This document shows, in pieces, positions 42,630 to 53,087 of a DNA stretch of 64,000 nt; within the stretch, counting starts at the first letter, position 1; each line of letters opens with the position of its first letter. The stretch is from contig CM060887.1 in NCBI GenBank assembly GCA_030762935.1, positions 12,888,501 to 12,952,500 on the forward strand, in the 5' to 3' direction. Under the pieces are notes generated by a model. The model saw only the letters and a program-made list of their open reading frames with translations. It did not search any database and was not told the origin of the DNA. Position numbers and translations under genes: made by a program. This stretch comes from Hymenopus coronatus. Taxonomy: Eukaryota; Arthropoda; Insecta; Mantodea; Hymenopodidae.

Positions 42630-43660
42630 TAACCTCAACTATAAAGGGGTTCCACAAGGTTCTAAGTTGCAGCCATTTTTATTTTTAGCTTACGTGAATG
42701 ATGTAATATAAACAAATAGAGGTGTTGCTATTGGATACGCTGATATGACAATAATTAAAGATAAAATAACAACAGGGATGGAAACTAAAGCTAAGGCATT
42801 AATTACATTAATAATAAAGCAGCATTATTTAAATTAAATAACCTCCCCCAAAACAGCTATGATACATTTTGAAATAAGAAAATGCAGTAAAAATTATATA
42901 AAAATTGAAATACATGGAGAAATAATACCAGAAATACAGCACACAAAATTTCTAGGGTAATAATAGATAAATATTTGAATTGGATACCAAATATAGTGCA
43001 TATAGCCAAAAAATAAAATGAAGACATTTTTATATGGGACAATGAGAGACAAAAACAAGTGTACTGTGCATTTATATATACACGCGTAAAATATGGGATC
43101 ATTGGATGGGTAAAATAGCAGTAACAAAAGTAAAAAGGATATTTAAATTGAAAAGTAGACAGTTGCGCAGATTGAGGTTCAAACAGTTTCGTATTTTAAC
43201 TTTTCATTATATATATAAATAAAACAAAGATTACCTAACAGGGAACAGACAAATCAAGAAATAAATGTATTCACATGCATAATTTAAGAAACAATGATGA
43301 TTATTTTAGATTTGTTCTCAGGGGTACATTAAACAACCATAATAGTAGTAAGAGTATGGAAAACACTGTATTGCATTTTTATCATGTTCCTAAAATCAAG
43401 TATTTAAAACACACACATAAAAGTACCTAATCTTAACTCATTAACTAGAATCATTCAAATGGCATTTAAACTGAAACCCTGACTGGTCAAGAGCAACTAA
43501 ATTTATCATAGCTTCATTATAATACATAGTCTCATTCTGTGGAAATTTTAAGGAGTAACTGGTGTACACAAAAAAATAGACTCCCAAAGGGTTTAATAGA
43601 AGAGTGTATTAAATGACTAACATATCTTTTCTTTTATGCACCCATCTTGTATAACATTTC
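42630..43660 (+). pseudogene. Decayed CR1-like LINE reverse transcriptase
   Basis: The plus strand reads GVPQGSKLQPFLFLAYVNDV, then VAIGYADMTIIK, where the catalytic YADD is altered to YADM. It continues IQHTKFLGVIIDKYLNWIPN, FIYTRVKYGIIGWV and later LRNNDDYFRFVLRGTLNNHN. Many stops intervene. The domain order is correct, so this is a single old copy lacking its 5' part. Confidence 0.72.
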
Positions 43661-43825
43661 GTCCAGGAAACCTAAGAGTGCCTTCATATTTTCATTTAAG
43701 AATAATAAAAGCCAACAGTTTGTTGTATATTTAATTTTGAGTCAAAAATTCTACATCTCTTAGAAAAAGTTAATATTTCTCAATTTATATTTTGAATTAC
43801 CTGTGGTTTATCCACCTAAAATTAC

Positions 43826-43831
43826 TTTATT
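43826..43831 (-). promoter_or_regulatory. ZNFX1: Poly(A) signal of the ZNFX1-like gene
   Basis: TTTATT on the plus strand is AATAAA on the minus strand, about 130 bases after the stop codon of the terminal exon. Position and strand fit a polyadenylation signal; no other candidate is nearer. Confidence 0.6.
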
Positions 43832-43958
43832 CTAAATTTTGGGTAGCTATCAACTTCCTCAATGAAAAGTAATACTCAGATCTTGTATGTAAGGTATGCA
43901 TGCACACATATGTTTAATCTCTTCCCAACTTCCTGTATTCTGTTTCTGAGTTATGCTC

Positions 43959-44686
43959 TTATTGTGGCCAAGCTGGTTGTGTTGCTCCGTCCATCTCGGT
44001 AGCAACCCTGTTACCAGGAACAAGTCGATGGTTGCTTCCTCCAATGGCAGCTTCACATTCTGGACATTTTGACTGTTGCATTGCTCCTCCACATTGTGTG
44101 ATACAATAGATATGACCATTTGGGCATTTGTACCATGCACCAGAGCGAACATAGCCAGCCATGGCATGCACTATTTCCCTTTTTTCTGCTTCAGTTATAA
44201 TAACTGCACTTTTTAAATGCTTTATTAATTTCTCCAAAGTTGTTTTCATTGCTGAATCCTGAGTTTCAGTGAATCGCTCAATGGAATTTGCAATTTGGCA
44301 GGCCCTCATATAGGTTTCTTTGACACCTGGTTTCTCTTTATTCGTTTTAAAGCCTGCTTCATTCTCTATTATGAGAAGCTTACAAACATGGCGGAAACGC
44401 TGGACCTCCATGTTCAACTCTTTCACTTCTTCAGCGCTGATCTTGTATTGTCTTTTCAAAACTGCACTCAGAAGGAAATCCAGCTTGCTCATGAGCTTTT
44501 CATTTCCTTCTCCAGATAATTTCTCTTTGCATTCCACACAACATTTTATCAGCTGACTAAATATTTCCAGTTGAATACTCAGTACTTGAATTTCACCAAT
44601 ATTAAGCTCATTTCTTCGGCGGTTCCATATTTTAGTACCCAATGCAGATTTGAGATGATCAAGAAGTACCCGATAAAATTTGGAGC
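43959..44686 (-). CDS. ZNFX1: ZNFX1-like protein, terminal coding exon (C-terminal RZ-type zinc finger)
   Basis: The minus-strand exon begins after TTGTTTTCCAG (acceptor at 44687-44688) and ends with a stop at 43959-43961. With one base from the previous exon it encodes about 242 residues: GSKFYRVLLDHLKSAL, a long helical region with EEVKELNMEVQRFRHVCKLL, and then the C-terminal finger. That finger reads YKCPNGHIYCITQCGGAMQQ and SKCPECEAAIGG, ending NHRLVPGNRVATEMDG. The C-x4-H-x2-C...C-x2-C pattern and GGAMQxSKCPEC-x-x-x-IGG-x-NHRL are the hallmark of the RZ-type finger that ends NFX1-type zinc finger-containing protein 1. Family members are large SF1 RNA helicases; in vertebrates they act in antiviral RNA sensing and in nematodes in small-RNA inheritance, and the RZ finger is linked to ubiquitin transfer. 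The frame is intact, in contrast to everything around it. Confidence 0.93.
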
Positions 44687-44764
44687 CTGGAAAACAAACA
44701 TTTATCCAAAAGATGTTATCTTTTCAATTACAATTTAGTGCTTTACCAGATTATATAATGCACT

Positions 44765-46316
44765 TACCATATTTATCGAATACAAGATGACCTTAAATGC
44801 AAGAACTTAATTTTGGAATTTAGCATATCAGCTATATAAAAAGAAGATAACTTAATTATTAAATGAAATTTTGCAATATATTTTGAACAAACTAAGGGAC
44901 ACAAGCCATTAAGTCCCCTCCTTTTTTTATTTATTTGAATTTGAGCAGAAATTCATGTATTGGGTAGGAGTTTGGAGAAGAGGAAAACAGGAATGATGTA
45001 CCAACATGTGTGTATCAAAGAAGGTGAAAATGGCAATGACAGAGCAACTGAAACAATGATAATTGGTAAGATTTTCTATTTAGATAACATACCTAATAAA
45101 ACAGTACATTGTAAAAAGTTTTACTGAAATTAATAATTCAAACTTATGCGGAAATTTGCATTTTGAGCAGTAGCGGGATGAAGAGGGGAGTACGGAAATG
45201 TGCAGTATATGTGTGATGGTACAATGTGAAGGCAGCAACATAACGAAGATTATGGATATGATTTTCTATTTAACAATATACTTAATACAACACATCGTAA
45301 ACACTTTAATCTAATTTGAATTTGTGCGAAAATTCACATTGTGAGCAGAAGAGAATTGGAAAAGTGAGAATGGAAATGCACCTGTATGTCTGGTCAGCGG
45401 TGACAGCGCCAACTTAGCATAACAATAATTATGAATGCGGTTTTCTATTAAGACAACATAGTAATATATCGTGAAACATGTTACCTAATTTGTATTTGCA
45501 CAAATTGAATGTGTGAGATGATAGAAACCTGACAGCAGTGGTGTTGGCAGCATGCTGAAACGATGATTATGGATGCGATTTTCTATTAAGCCAACGAACT
45601 AAACATTATGTATGGTAAAAAACTTAACTTAATTTGGATTTGTACATAAATTCATGTTTTGAGTGGAAAGAGACAGAGAAGTGAGTATGGAGATGTGCGG
45701 AACATGTGCGATTAGATACATTTAGTGACGGTGGCGGCAGCATAGTTGTAACAACAATTATATGCTCACAATACAACATTCTGTGTAACAAGTTGAATTA
45801 ATTAAAGTGGTACATATTAAACACACACTTCACTTACCTTTATTGTGGAGGACAATTTTTCGCAGACCGTTGCCCACATCCTCAGCTGTTGAACCACTAC
45901 TCTTGAGTGAAGCGTGTGTTAATACATACCACTTTAATTAATTCAACTTGATTACGTCTTCACTATAAGCAGCTTCAAAATTATACAACTTATTATGTGT
46001 GTAACCATGATGTGAAAGGAAGACCTCAAAATTTTAGTCTTGGAAAGACATTTTTGTTCCAACAAGAATGCTCATATTCACAGCCAATTTTTGATGCAAA
46101 ATTAAATGCATAAAATCTACCGCATACCTCCGCGACCTTGGTGGTAATCTTTGCAATTTCCCTCAAGCTTTGCTACGGCTGAACCTGCAAAATTTAAAAC
46201 TTATTTTCCCCCTGCATGGTATTCAGAAAACATATATCGCAAATACAAGACAGCCCCAATTCTGAATATTAATATTCTGGAAAAAAATATTGTCTTGTGC
46301 TTGGATAAATACAGTA
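44765..46316 (+). mobile_element. TIR element with internal ~180 bp repeats (family V), copy B
   Basis: The left end reads TTACCATATTTATCGAATAC and ACAAGATGACC. The right end reads GTGCTTGGATAAATACAGTA, whose reverse complement TACTGTATTTATCCAAGCAC matches the left. Inside are four or five tandem, diverged units of about 135-190 bp, marked by GATTATGGATATGATTTTCT (45250) and relatives at 45055, 45425 and 45560. A non-repeated tail follows (TCTGAATATTAATATTCTGG). No transposase is seen, so it is non-autonomous. A hairpin element lies at 45790-45949. Confidence 0.65.
45790..45949. mobile_element. Fold-back (MITE-like) hairpin element, ~160 bp
   Basis: The left arm AAGTTGAATTAATTAAAGTG continues GTACATATTAAACACACACTTCAC (split here by position: 45790-45832). 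It pairs with the right arm at 45907-45949 (GTGAAGCGTGTGTTAATACA, then ACCACTTTAATTAATTCAAC). The arms are about 43 bases each, with a few mismatches and a 74-base loop. It lies inside family V copy B and is absent from copies A and C. Confidence 0.72.
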
Positions 46317-46720
46317 CTTTCTTTATTTCTGAAATTAAAATCGATCAAGCTTCCCTCGTCTAGCAAAGAGTAATAGTTTCATGAAAACCTTAAATTTAGT
46401 GTCTATTGAAAATCAGAAATAAAAATTTGTTACTTTGTAGTTACCCTCTTCTACTACAGAAGGGCATTCTAAATGTGTCATTGGCCAACAGAGCATTTCA
46501 ATGAACATCTTTATTAGTTTGCAATGCATGTAATTTTACTCTTATTTAAAAGTTAGATAAGGGAGTTGACTTTAACAATTCACATCTTGTCTTGGCCATT
46601 TTTATTGCTTATCTGTTCTTAGAGGTCATTTATTGGTGCAATAAAATTTTAAGTGTCTGCACATTATGCAATTTTGTTGCAGTTCAGTAAGAGAGGTCAT
46701 GACCATAATGAAGAATGAAT
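46317..46720. other. Intronic stretch between two family V copies
   Basis: About 400 bases with no recognised element; part of the ZNFX1-like intron. Confidence 0.4.
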
Positions 46721-46899
46721 GCTGTATTTATCCAAGTACAAGATGAATCTCAAATGCAAGATGACCCCCATTTTTCAGAACTTAATTTTGGAACTTAGCA
46801 TATCATCTTCATATATAATTAATTTTTAAATGAAATTTAAAGGTTTACCATATATTTTAAACAAACTAATGGACACTTAGGTTATTTAAGTCTTTTATT

Positions 46900-46983
46900 A
46901 CTTTCTCTATATTTACCATGTACATAGTGTATAGAGAAGGTATTGGGTCCGCCTGAATCAAAACAAGCATTTTTGGAAAAAGG

Positions 46984-47031
<48 letters not shown>

Positions 47032-47058
47032 GTGTGTGGTGTGTGGTGTGTGGTGTGT

Positions 47059-47097
<39 letters not shown>

Positions 47098-47730
47098 CAG
47101 CATAGCTCAAAAACGACAAGTCTGTTAAATATCAAACTTGGTATTTAAGTTCAGTATCTTCCAAGGATGCGACACAAGATTTAAAAAAAAAAAAAAAATT
47201 CTAATAAATGTGATTAAAATATTGTATATTAAAGATATTTGCCTGAGAAATAAAATGTGTATATTGAATTTTCTGAGAATAGCCTCTGAAGACTACTTTA
47301 TTCTGGATGAATTTTACAGACTTTTGTATAACTGGCAAAATGTAAGAGATAGACAAGACTTACTTAACAGAAAATGCAGAGCACCCTAAAACACACAGTT
47401 TGTGTTATATACATTTTTTTCGTCGAGTGTTTTGTTTTTGAGATATTCCTTATTATTGGTTTCAGATTTAAAAAACTTGCTTTTCTCATGTGGGAATTTG
47501 TCAACTTCTGTCCATACAAATAAGGGAACTTCAGCCACATAGCAACCAGTTTTTGACTAATACTTTAGCCTATGCTACTCCCTTATTTTGCTTATACTCA
47601 CATGGAAGCAAGTAATAAGACTATTTCTGCCAATTTTTTTCTTGATTAGCATGAAGTAAAAAGCATAAGCTTTTCAACATTAATTTGTTACAGAGATGTA
47701 GAGCAAGGCATTTGAATGGAACACATCAGA
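46900..47730 (+). repeat. Family H copy, internal deletion, expanded GT tract
   Basis: Starts ACTTTCTCTATATTTACCAT and ends GATGTAGAGCAAGGCATTTG...CACATCAGA plus a T-run. The segment after GGTATTG that normally carries CACCCAAAAATTCGATACC is deleted. The microsatellite is hugely expanded (46985-47096). Confidence 0.9.
46985..47096. repeat. (GT)n with internal GTGTGTG-heptamer array
   Basis: About 40 bases of pure GT, then at least six repeats of GTGTGTG, then pure GT again. The heptamer block appears to be a secondary expansion of a slipped unit in the element-borne GT tract. Confidence 0.95.
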
Positions 47731-48503
47731 TTTTTTTTAACTTAATTTGAATTTGCCCGGAAATTCATCTTTTGAGTGGTTGAGGGAGAGGGGGTTACAG
47801 AAATGTACAGTATGGGTACGTGATGGTGAAGGTGGCAACATTGTAACTAACGGCCATGATGGATATGATTTTGTATTTAGACAACGGAAGGGAAAACAGA
47901 AATGTATTAGTATGTGTGCAACGATAGAACGTGATGGCAAAGGTGGCAGCAGTGTAGCTGTAACAAAGATGATGGATATGATTTTCTATTTAGACAACAT
48001 TGTTAATATAACAAACTGTAATTTTTTTTAACCTAATTTGAATTTGTACAGAAATTTACTTTGCAAGCGGGAGAGAGATGCAGATGGGAGAACAGAAATA
48101 CACCAGTTTGTGTTGGGTGGCGACAGCAGCAGCAGCTTATCTGTAACGATGATTATGGATCCAATTTTCATTTAAGACAACATTCTAAATTATTTTACCT
48201 AAATTGAATTTGCACATAACTTTGTTTCCAGCGAGAGACTGGAGTACGGATATGGACAGAATGAGTACGATGATAAAACATGACGGCGGTGGTGTAAGCA
48301 TAGTTGTAACAATGATTATGGGTGCTATTTTCTATTAAGACAACACACTTAAATATACCGGTATATGTGTGGCTGTATTTCTGCTTCACCATTTGCTTCC
48401 AATATAACATTAGTGCAGCTACCGAAGTGTAAGGAAATCCTTTAATTTTATTTTAATCTCGGAGAGTAATTTTTTCCAATGATAATGCGCATAGACCTGT
48501 TAA

Positions 48504-50836
48504 CCCTTTGTTACTCATGCAGATGACACCTGTCATCCATGTGCTTTTCATACCCTATTTTGTCCGACTTGGCTGAATTGTATTTGCGTCATTTTCAATA
48601 CCTTTCCGTTAACTTTCCATGCATCAGTTTCAGCCATTAGTGGCTTTCAGTTATGCAAGTTACAGTGTTGAGGACACATTATTAAAACTTGGGGTACTCC
48701 TGTCATCCATACGAGCTTTACTGCTACAGTATGTTCTCTTTATACTTTGTGGAAGAAATGCCACAGGTAAAAAGCCTAGGACAGAGTTTAGCAAACATCC
48801 TGATGTGTGCCTGAAATAGTTCCATGAGCTCAGTAATGAAGCTGCTGATGATGATAACTCTGAATTAGATAACGATGATTGTGTGAATGAAAGTGCTCAT
48901 GATTCAGAAACAGAGGAAGAAGTATCACAATATGATGAATTTCGAACACAGGCAGAAATAATACAAGAGAATGCATTTTTTTGAAGGGAAAGATGGAATT
49001 TCTGAATGTAACAAAAGCCTACCAATGTTAGACAAAGATCGTGTAATATTATTACAAATTTACCTGGACCCAAAAATGAAGCGTATGTAACAAAGACGGA
49101 AACAGAAATTCTGAAATTATTGTTGGATGAAAATATAATACGCATTATTGTAACACACACTAATATTTACATCAATGAAGTTTGTGATAGCTTTTCTAGG
49201 AAAAGGGATGCTAAAGAAACAGATGCTATAGACATCAGAGCTTTCTTTGGTTTGTTATTTCTCTGTGGATCTCTGAGATGTTCTAGAAAGAATGTATTGA
49301 AGTTGTGGAATAACTCAAAGGGCAACGGACTTGAATCGTGTTACTTATGCATGAGTGAAAACCAAATCAGGTTTCTCTTGAGATGTATGAGATTTGATAA
49401 TATTCTTGATAGATGGGTTCACTGAGAGATGACAAGTTAGCCCCTATCAGCGAGATACTGGAACTCTTTACGAACAATTGCCAGAAATATTTCTCACCCA
49501 GTGAATACTTTATGGTTGAGGAACAGCTTTTGTCATTCAGAAGAAACTGCCCATTCAGGCAATATATTCTTAGCAAACCTGTGAAGTATGGGTTTAAAGT
49601 TTTTGCTTTGGTTGATGTACAAATGGCTACACTCTCAATTTAGAACCGTACGACAGAAAATAACCAGAGGGACTTTACAATGCCAGTAATTCAGCTGAAG
49701 ATACTGTTCTTCGCATAGAGGAACCAGTACAAGGCACAAATAGAAATATTATGACAACTGGTTTGCTACTTTGAATTTAGTGAAGAAGTTTCAGGCCCAG
49801 AAACTGACATATGTTGGAACAGTACGAGAAAACAAGAGAGAAGTGCCATAGAATTTCTACCAAAAAAGGAAAAGGAGCCAAAATCATCTATCTTTGGATT
49901 TCAACAACATTGTACATTGGTGTCACACTGTCCAAAGAAAAATAGGACAATGTTGGTGCTGTCAAGCTTGCATTTTGATGATGCTATAGACCCTTCAATA
50001 GAAGAAACAAAACAAACCTAAAATGATTAGTTTCTATAACAAGACAAAAGTGGTGGTAAATCTTTTGGATCAGCTATATCAAAAAAATAGTGTCTCACGT
50101 AATACAAGAAGTGGCCCATGGTACTGTTTTACAATATTTTGAACATTGCAACCATAAATGCTTTGTGCATTTATAAATACCACTGCATGGCTTCAGATCA
50201 GGTTACAAAGCAGGCTCTTTTATAGAAAAAATCAGTTGGGAACTAATCAAATCTCGAATACAGTAACGTTCCTGTATTGAAAGCCTCCCATGTGAAATTC
50301 GAAGGGCAAAATTATTGGTAGGCACTCAAGAAATTGTGGAGCAGCCAGAAATACCAAGTGGTTCACATGGAAGGTGTTACATATGCGGAAGAGCGGGAAA
50401 TAAAACAACTGGATCATTTGAAAGACATTTGCATGTATTGTGCAAATAATGTGTTCTCCATTTCAATTTATTTGCACCTTATCATTATATTATTACTTTT
50501 ATATGCTTTTAAGTTAGATACTTGTTTACAAATACTCATATTTTTTTGATAAATATTTTTCTATGCTAGACATACTTGTATGTTTATATGGAAAATAAAA
50601 TAAAAAATTATCTTGAAATACAAATTTATTAAATTCACGCTTTAAACTGCTTCAAATTCATAAGATATTGTTTTATATGTGTATATTAAATGTAATATTC
50701 TTAGATTTAATAAAAATACCCCTAAAAGCATTCATATATACCATTCAAAGTATCAAATATACTGTTTATATAGTGTATGACACCTGTCATTCGCACGAGA
50801 AACGATGTCGGGAATTATCACAAGAGTAACGCAGGG
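48504..50836 (+). mobile_element. piggyBac element, 2.33 kb, TTAA on both sides
   Basis: TTAA (48500-48503) precedes CCCTTTGTTACTCATG; the right end CAAGAGTAACGCAGGG is followed by TTAA (50837-50840). The terminal repeats pair as CCC-TxxGTTACTC. A palindrome-like subterminal motif, ATGACACCTGTCAT, occurs near both ends (about 48523 and 50777), as in other piggyBac elements with internal repeats. The element contains the broken transposase described separately and sits in the tail of family V copy C. Confidence 0.93.
48770..50460 (+). pseudogene. piggyBac transposase (DDE_Tnp_1_7), disabled
   Basis: Reading across frames: an acidic N-terminus (NSELDNDDCVNESAHDSETE), then RIIVTHTNIYINEVCDSF, IRAFFGLLFLCGSLRCSRKN and NQIRFLLRCMRFDNILDR. 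The core follows: YFMVEEQLLSFRRNCPFRQY (first catalytic Asp replaced by Glu), KPVKYGFKVFALVDVQMA, then DNWFATLNLVKKFQ (second Asp block present) and MISFYNKTKVVVNLLDQLYQ, where the GVDxLDQ third Asp is Asn. The cysteine-rich C-terminus reads GRCYICGRAGNKTTGSFERH. At least six frame changes or stops occur, so the protein is not produced. Usual family length is about 550-600 residues, and the remnant covers nearly all of it. Confidence 0.9.
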
Positions 50837-51133
50837 TTAACAGCTAATTTTTGGCATGAAATGAAATAAAGGAAATCTGCTGCCGCATGTTGCAATCTAT
50901 ACCATTTCTGCCAGGCTTCCCCACTGCTGTACCCATGAAGTTTGAAACTTACTTTTTCCACGCATGGTATTCAGAAAGCATTCATTGCATATGCAAGACA
51001 AGCCCCCAGTTTCTGAACATTAATATTTTGGAAAAAAACATTCTTGTATTTGGATAAATATGGTACATAGATAAACTCTGGTATATCAGAATACTGTATA
51101 CCATTAATATGGTACAATTAGTCTGTAATTTTT

Positions 51134-51937
51134 ACTTCCTCTATGCATACTATGTAATAGTGTATAGAGAAGGTATTGCACTCCACCAAAAAATTTGATA
51201 CCGAGATTTCACCAGAAATATATGTTTTAGGATCCCCTGTATAAAAAAAAAAATATTTTCAGAAAAAGGTCCACGTGTGTGTGTGTGTCCGTGAACAAGA
51301 TAACTCAATAACATAAAGTCTGTAAAATACCAAACTTGGTATTTAAGATTAGTATCTTCCAGGGATGCGACATTAAGATTTTGAGAAAAATCCCCCCACC
51401 CCAAACTACCCTTTACATGGAACTTTTTTCGAAAGTTTTGATTTTCTAAAAAATAGCTAACGATTTTCATTAAAATATCATATATTAAAGATATTTACCT
51501 GACAAATAAAATGTATATTTTTATTTTTCTGGGAATAGCCTCGGAAGACTACTTTATTCTGGGTCAATTTCACGGAATTTTGCATAACTGCTAAACCATA
51601 AGAGATGGACAAAAACTTACCACACAACAAACGTAGAGCACTTTAAAACACACAATTTATGATATGTTTTTTTTGTGGAGTTGATTATTTTTGAGATATT
51701 CCTTGTTTTTGGTTTCAGCTATTGTGCACTCGTGTCCATACAAACAAAGGAACTTCAGTCACATAGCAACCAGCTTTTGACTATCACTTTAACCTATGCT
51801 ACCCCCTAATTTCGCTTCTACTAACAAGGAAGCAAGTAATAATACTATTTCTGCTAATTTTTTCTCAATTAGATGAAGTAAATAGAATAATTTGTTGCAG
51901 TGATGTAGAGAAAGTCATGTAAATGGAACACATCAGA
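51134..51937 (+). repeat. Family H copy, full length (804 bp)
   Basis: Starts ACTTCCTCTATGCATACTAT after TTTTT and ends GATGTAGAGAAAGTCATGTA...CATCAGA before TTTTTT. It lies 68 bases beyond the end of family V copy C and 258 bases from the ZNFX1 splice donor. Confidence 0.92.
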
Positions 51938-52195
51938 TTTTTTAGTTATTTAATGTTTTGCCACATATGTAGTGCTAAATTGCAACACTTTGAACCTGTC
52001 CAAAAAGTTGTAAAATCATAAAAAGTCCTTCACTTTGTACATTTTACGGAGAAAATGTGAAGGCTGACTAGTGTGAGCATGGGGTTGTCTACATTTTTTT
52101 CAGATGAAACATGTTGCTGAGGAACAAATAGTGTTTCTATACATGATAAATTGGAAAAATATTAAGTACCTCCATAAAGGGCTACTAAATCTTAC

Positions 52196-52482
52196 CTGCA
52201 AATATAATTTCATATTCATAATGACTTGAGATTTCCTCCAGTTTAACTTGCAAATTATCTCTGTTTCTTGCAATTTCTGCTTGTTTCCCAAATGAGCGCA
52301 ATTTTATTTCTTGCACATCCTTGAAAACCTGCTTAACACTGTTTAGGTAACGTTGTGTTTTTATAACAGGAGTACGGCAGCGAGGACATTCTTTTAACTT
52401 AATTGCTCCATCTGCTTGCTTCATCCACTCCTCCAGACCTTTTGATTCAAATATATGGTTGCAGTCTTCCAGCATCACAAAC
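52196..52482 (-). CDS. ZNFX1: ZNFX1-like protein, internal exon upstream of the RZ finger exon
   Basis: The minus-strand exon is bounded by acceptor ATGCTTTCAG (52483-52492) and donor GTAAGATTT. It has 287 bases: one base completing a codon, 95 codons, and one base passed on. The product reads FVMLEDCNHIFESKGLEEWM, then KQADGAIKLKECPRCRTPVI, KTQRYLNSVKQVFKDVQEIK and onward to SSHYEYEIIFA. The motif LEDC-xH-xFE...W-M-xx...I-x-LK-x-CPRCRTPI-xxxxRY-xxxVK is the RING-like segment found in ZNFX1 after its NFX1-type zinc fingers. A charged helical region follows, then the terminal exon. Upstream helicase and NFX1-finger exons are not recognisable between here and 64000, so either the next intron exceeds 11.5 kb or the copy is 5' incomplete. 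Confidence 0.92.
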
Positions 52483-53087
52483 CTGAAAGCATTAGTGCCA
52501 TTAGTAATATTAGCTTCTTCAACTCAGAAGGGCTAGTCTCCACAGCTATTCACTTACTACAGAAAGAAATGCAGGCATTTAGGCCTATTTGCGATTATTC
52601 TTGATAGGGTTTCAAGTACATCTTTAGAAAACCTTTTTCATATTGGAAAGAGTAAACAACTCAGTAACCTTCATTATCACGAGTTGTATTTGATAAAGCA
52701 ATCAGCAAAATAGACTATAATAATAGACTATGATAAATAAAAAATACATAGCAGAATTCAATGACTTTTATAGGAATGAAAGGCTGCATATGACTAGACC
52801 AAATTCAAAATCAAGACAACAGAAATGACTTACATATACCGGGTTACACATGAAAAATCAACCCACTATGTGCAGATACAAACAATAAATTAAGTAAAAG
52901 AAATAAATAAATGACTTCCTTGTACTTCAATGCATCTTTGCATGTGCCCTAACATCTTGTTATACACTTTGTGCTGCATCAATTCTCAAAACTTTATTAT
53001 GAATATTGTCCTTAAACTCTTCTAATGTCCTTGAAATATTTGCATACACTTTTCCCTTTAAAACTATCCATAGATAAAAGTCTGCAG
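52483..53087. other. Unassigned stretch (probable upstream ZNFX1 intron)
   Basis: AT-rich with no recognised repeat or exon. Confidence 0.4.

Larger units (their letters stand above)
46721..51065 (+). mobile_element. Family V, copy C, interrupted by family H and piggyBac
   Basis: The left end reads GCTGTATTTATCCAAGTACA and AGATGA; the right end GTATTTGGATAAATATGGTA is its inverted counterpart. Removing family H (46900-47730) and the piggyBac (48504-50836) leaves roughly 1.2 kb: a leader shared with copy B (CTTAATTTTGGAACTTAGCA, 46790), units at about 47855, 47965, 48145 and 48320, and the tail CAGCTAATTTTTGGCATGAA...TGAACATTAATATTTTGG. Order and length agree with copy B. Confidence 0.65.
44687..52195 (-). 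other. ZNFX1: ZNFX1-like intron, 7.5 kb, filled with nested elements
   Basis: The donor GTAAGATTT (52195 downward) and acceptor TTTTCCAG (44687-44694) are canonical. Phase is consistent: the upstream exon ends GCA G and the downstream one starts GC TCC, restoring GGC (Gly). The intron contains two family V elements, a piggyBac, two family H copies and a small fold-back element, all apparently tolerated without disturbing the splice sites. Confidence 0.88.

Noticed and set aside
43959..44642. Terminal ZNFX1 frame as an independent small gene starting at its first start-like codon
   Set aside because: Homology continues upstream of that codon to a splice acceptor, and phase matches the exon at 52196-52482.
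46866..47128. Three overlapping frames rich in HT, VC and TTHHTPH repeats
   Set aside because: They come from the expanded GT tract and heptamer array of a family H copy.
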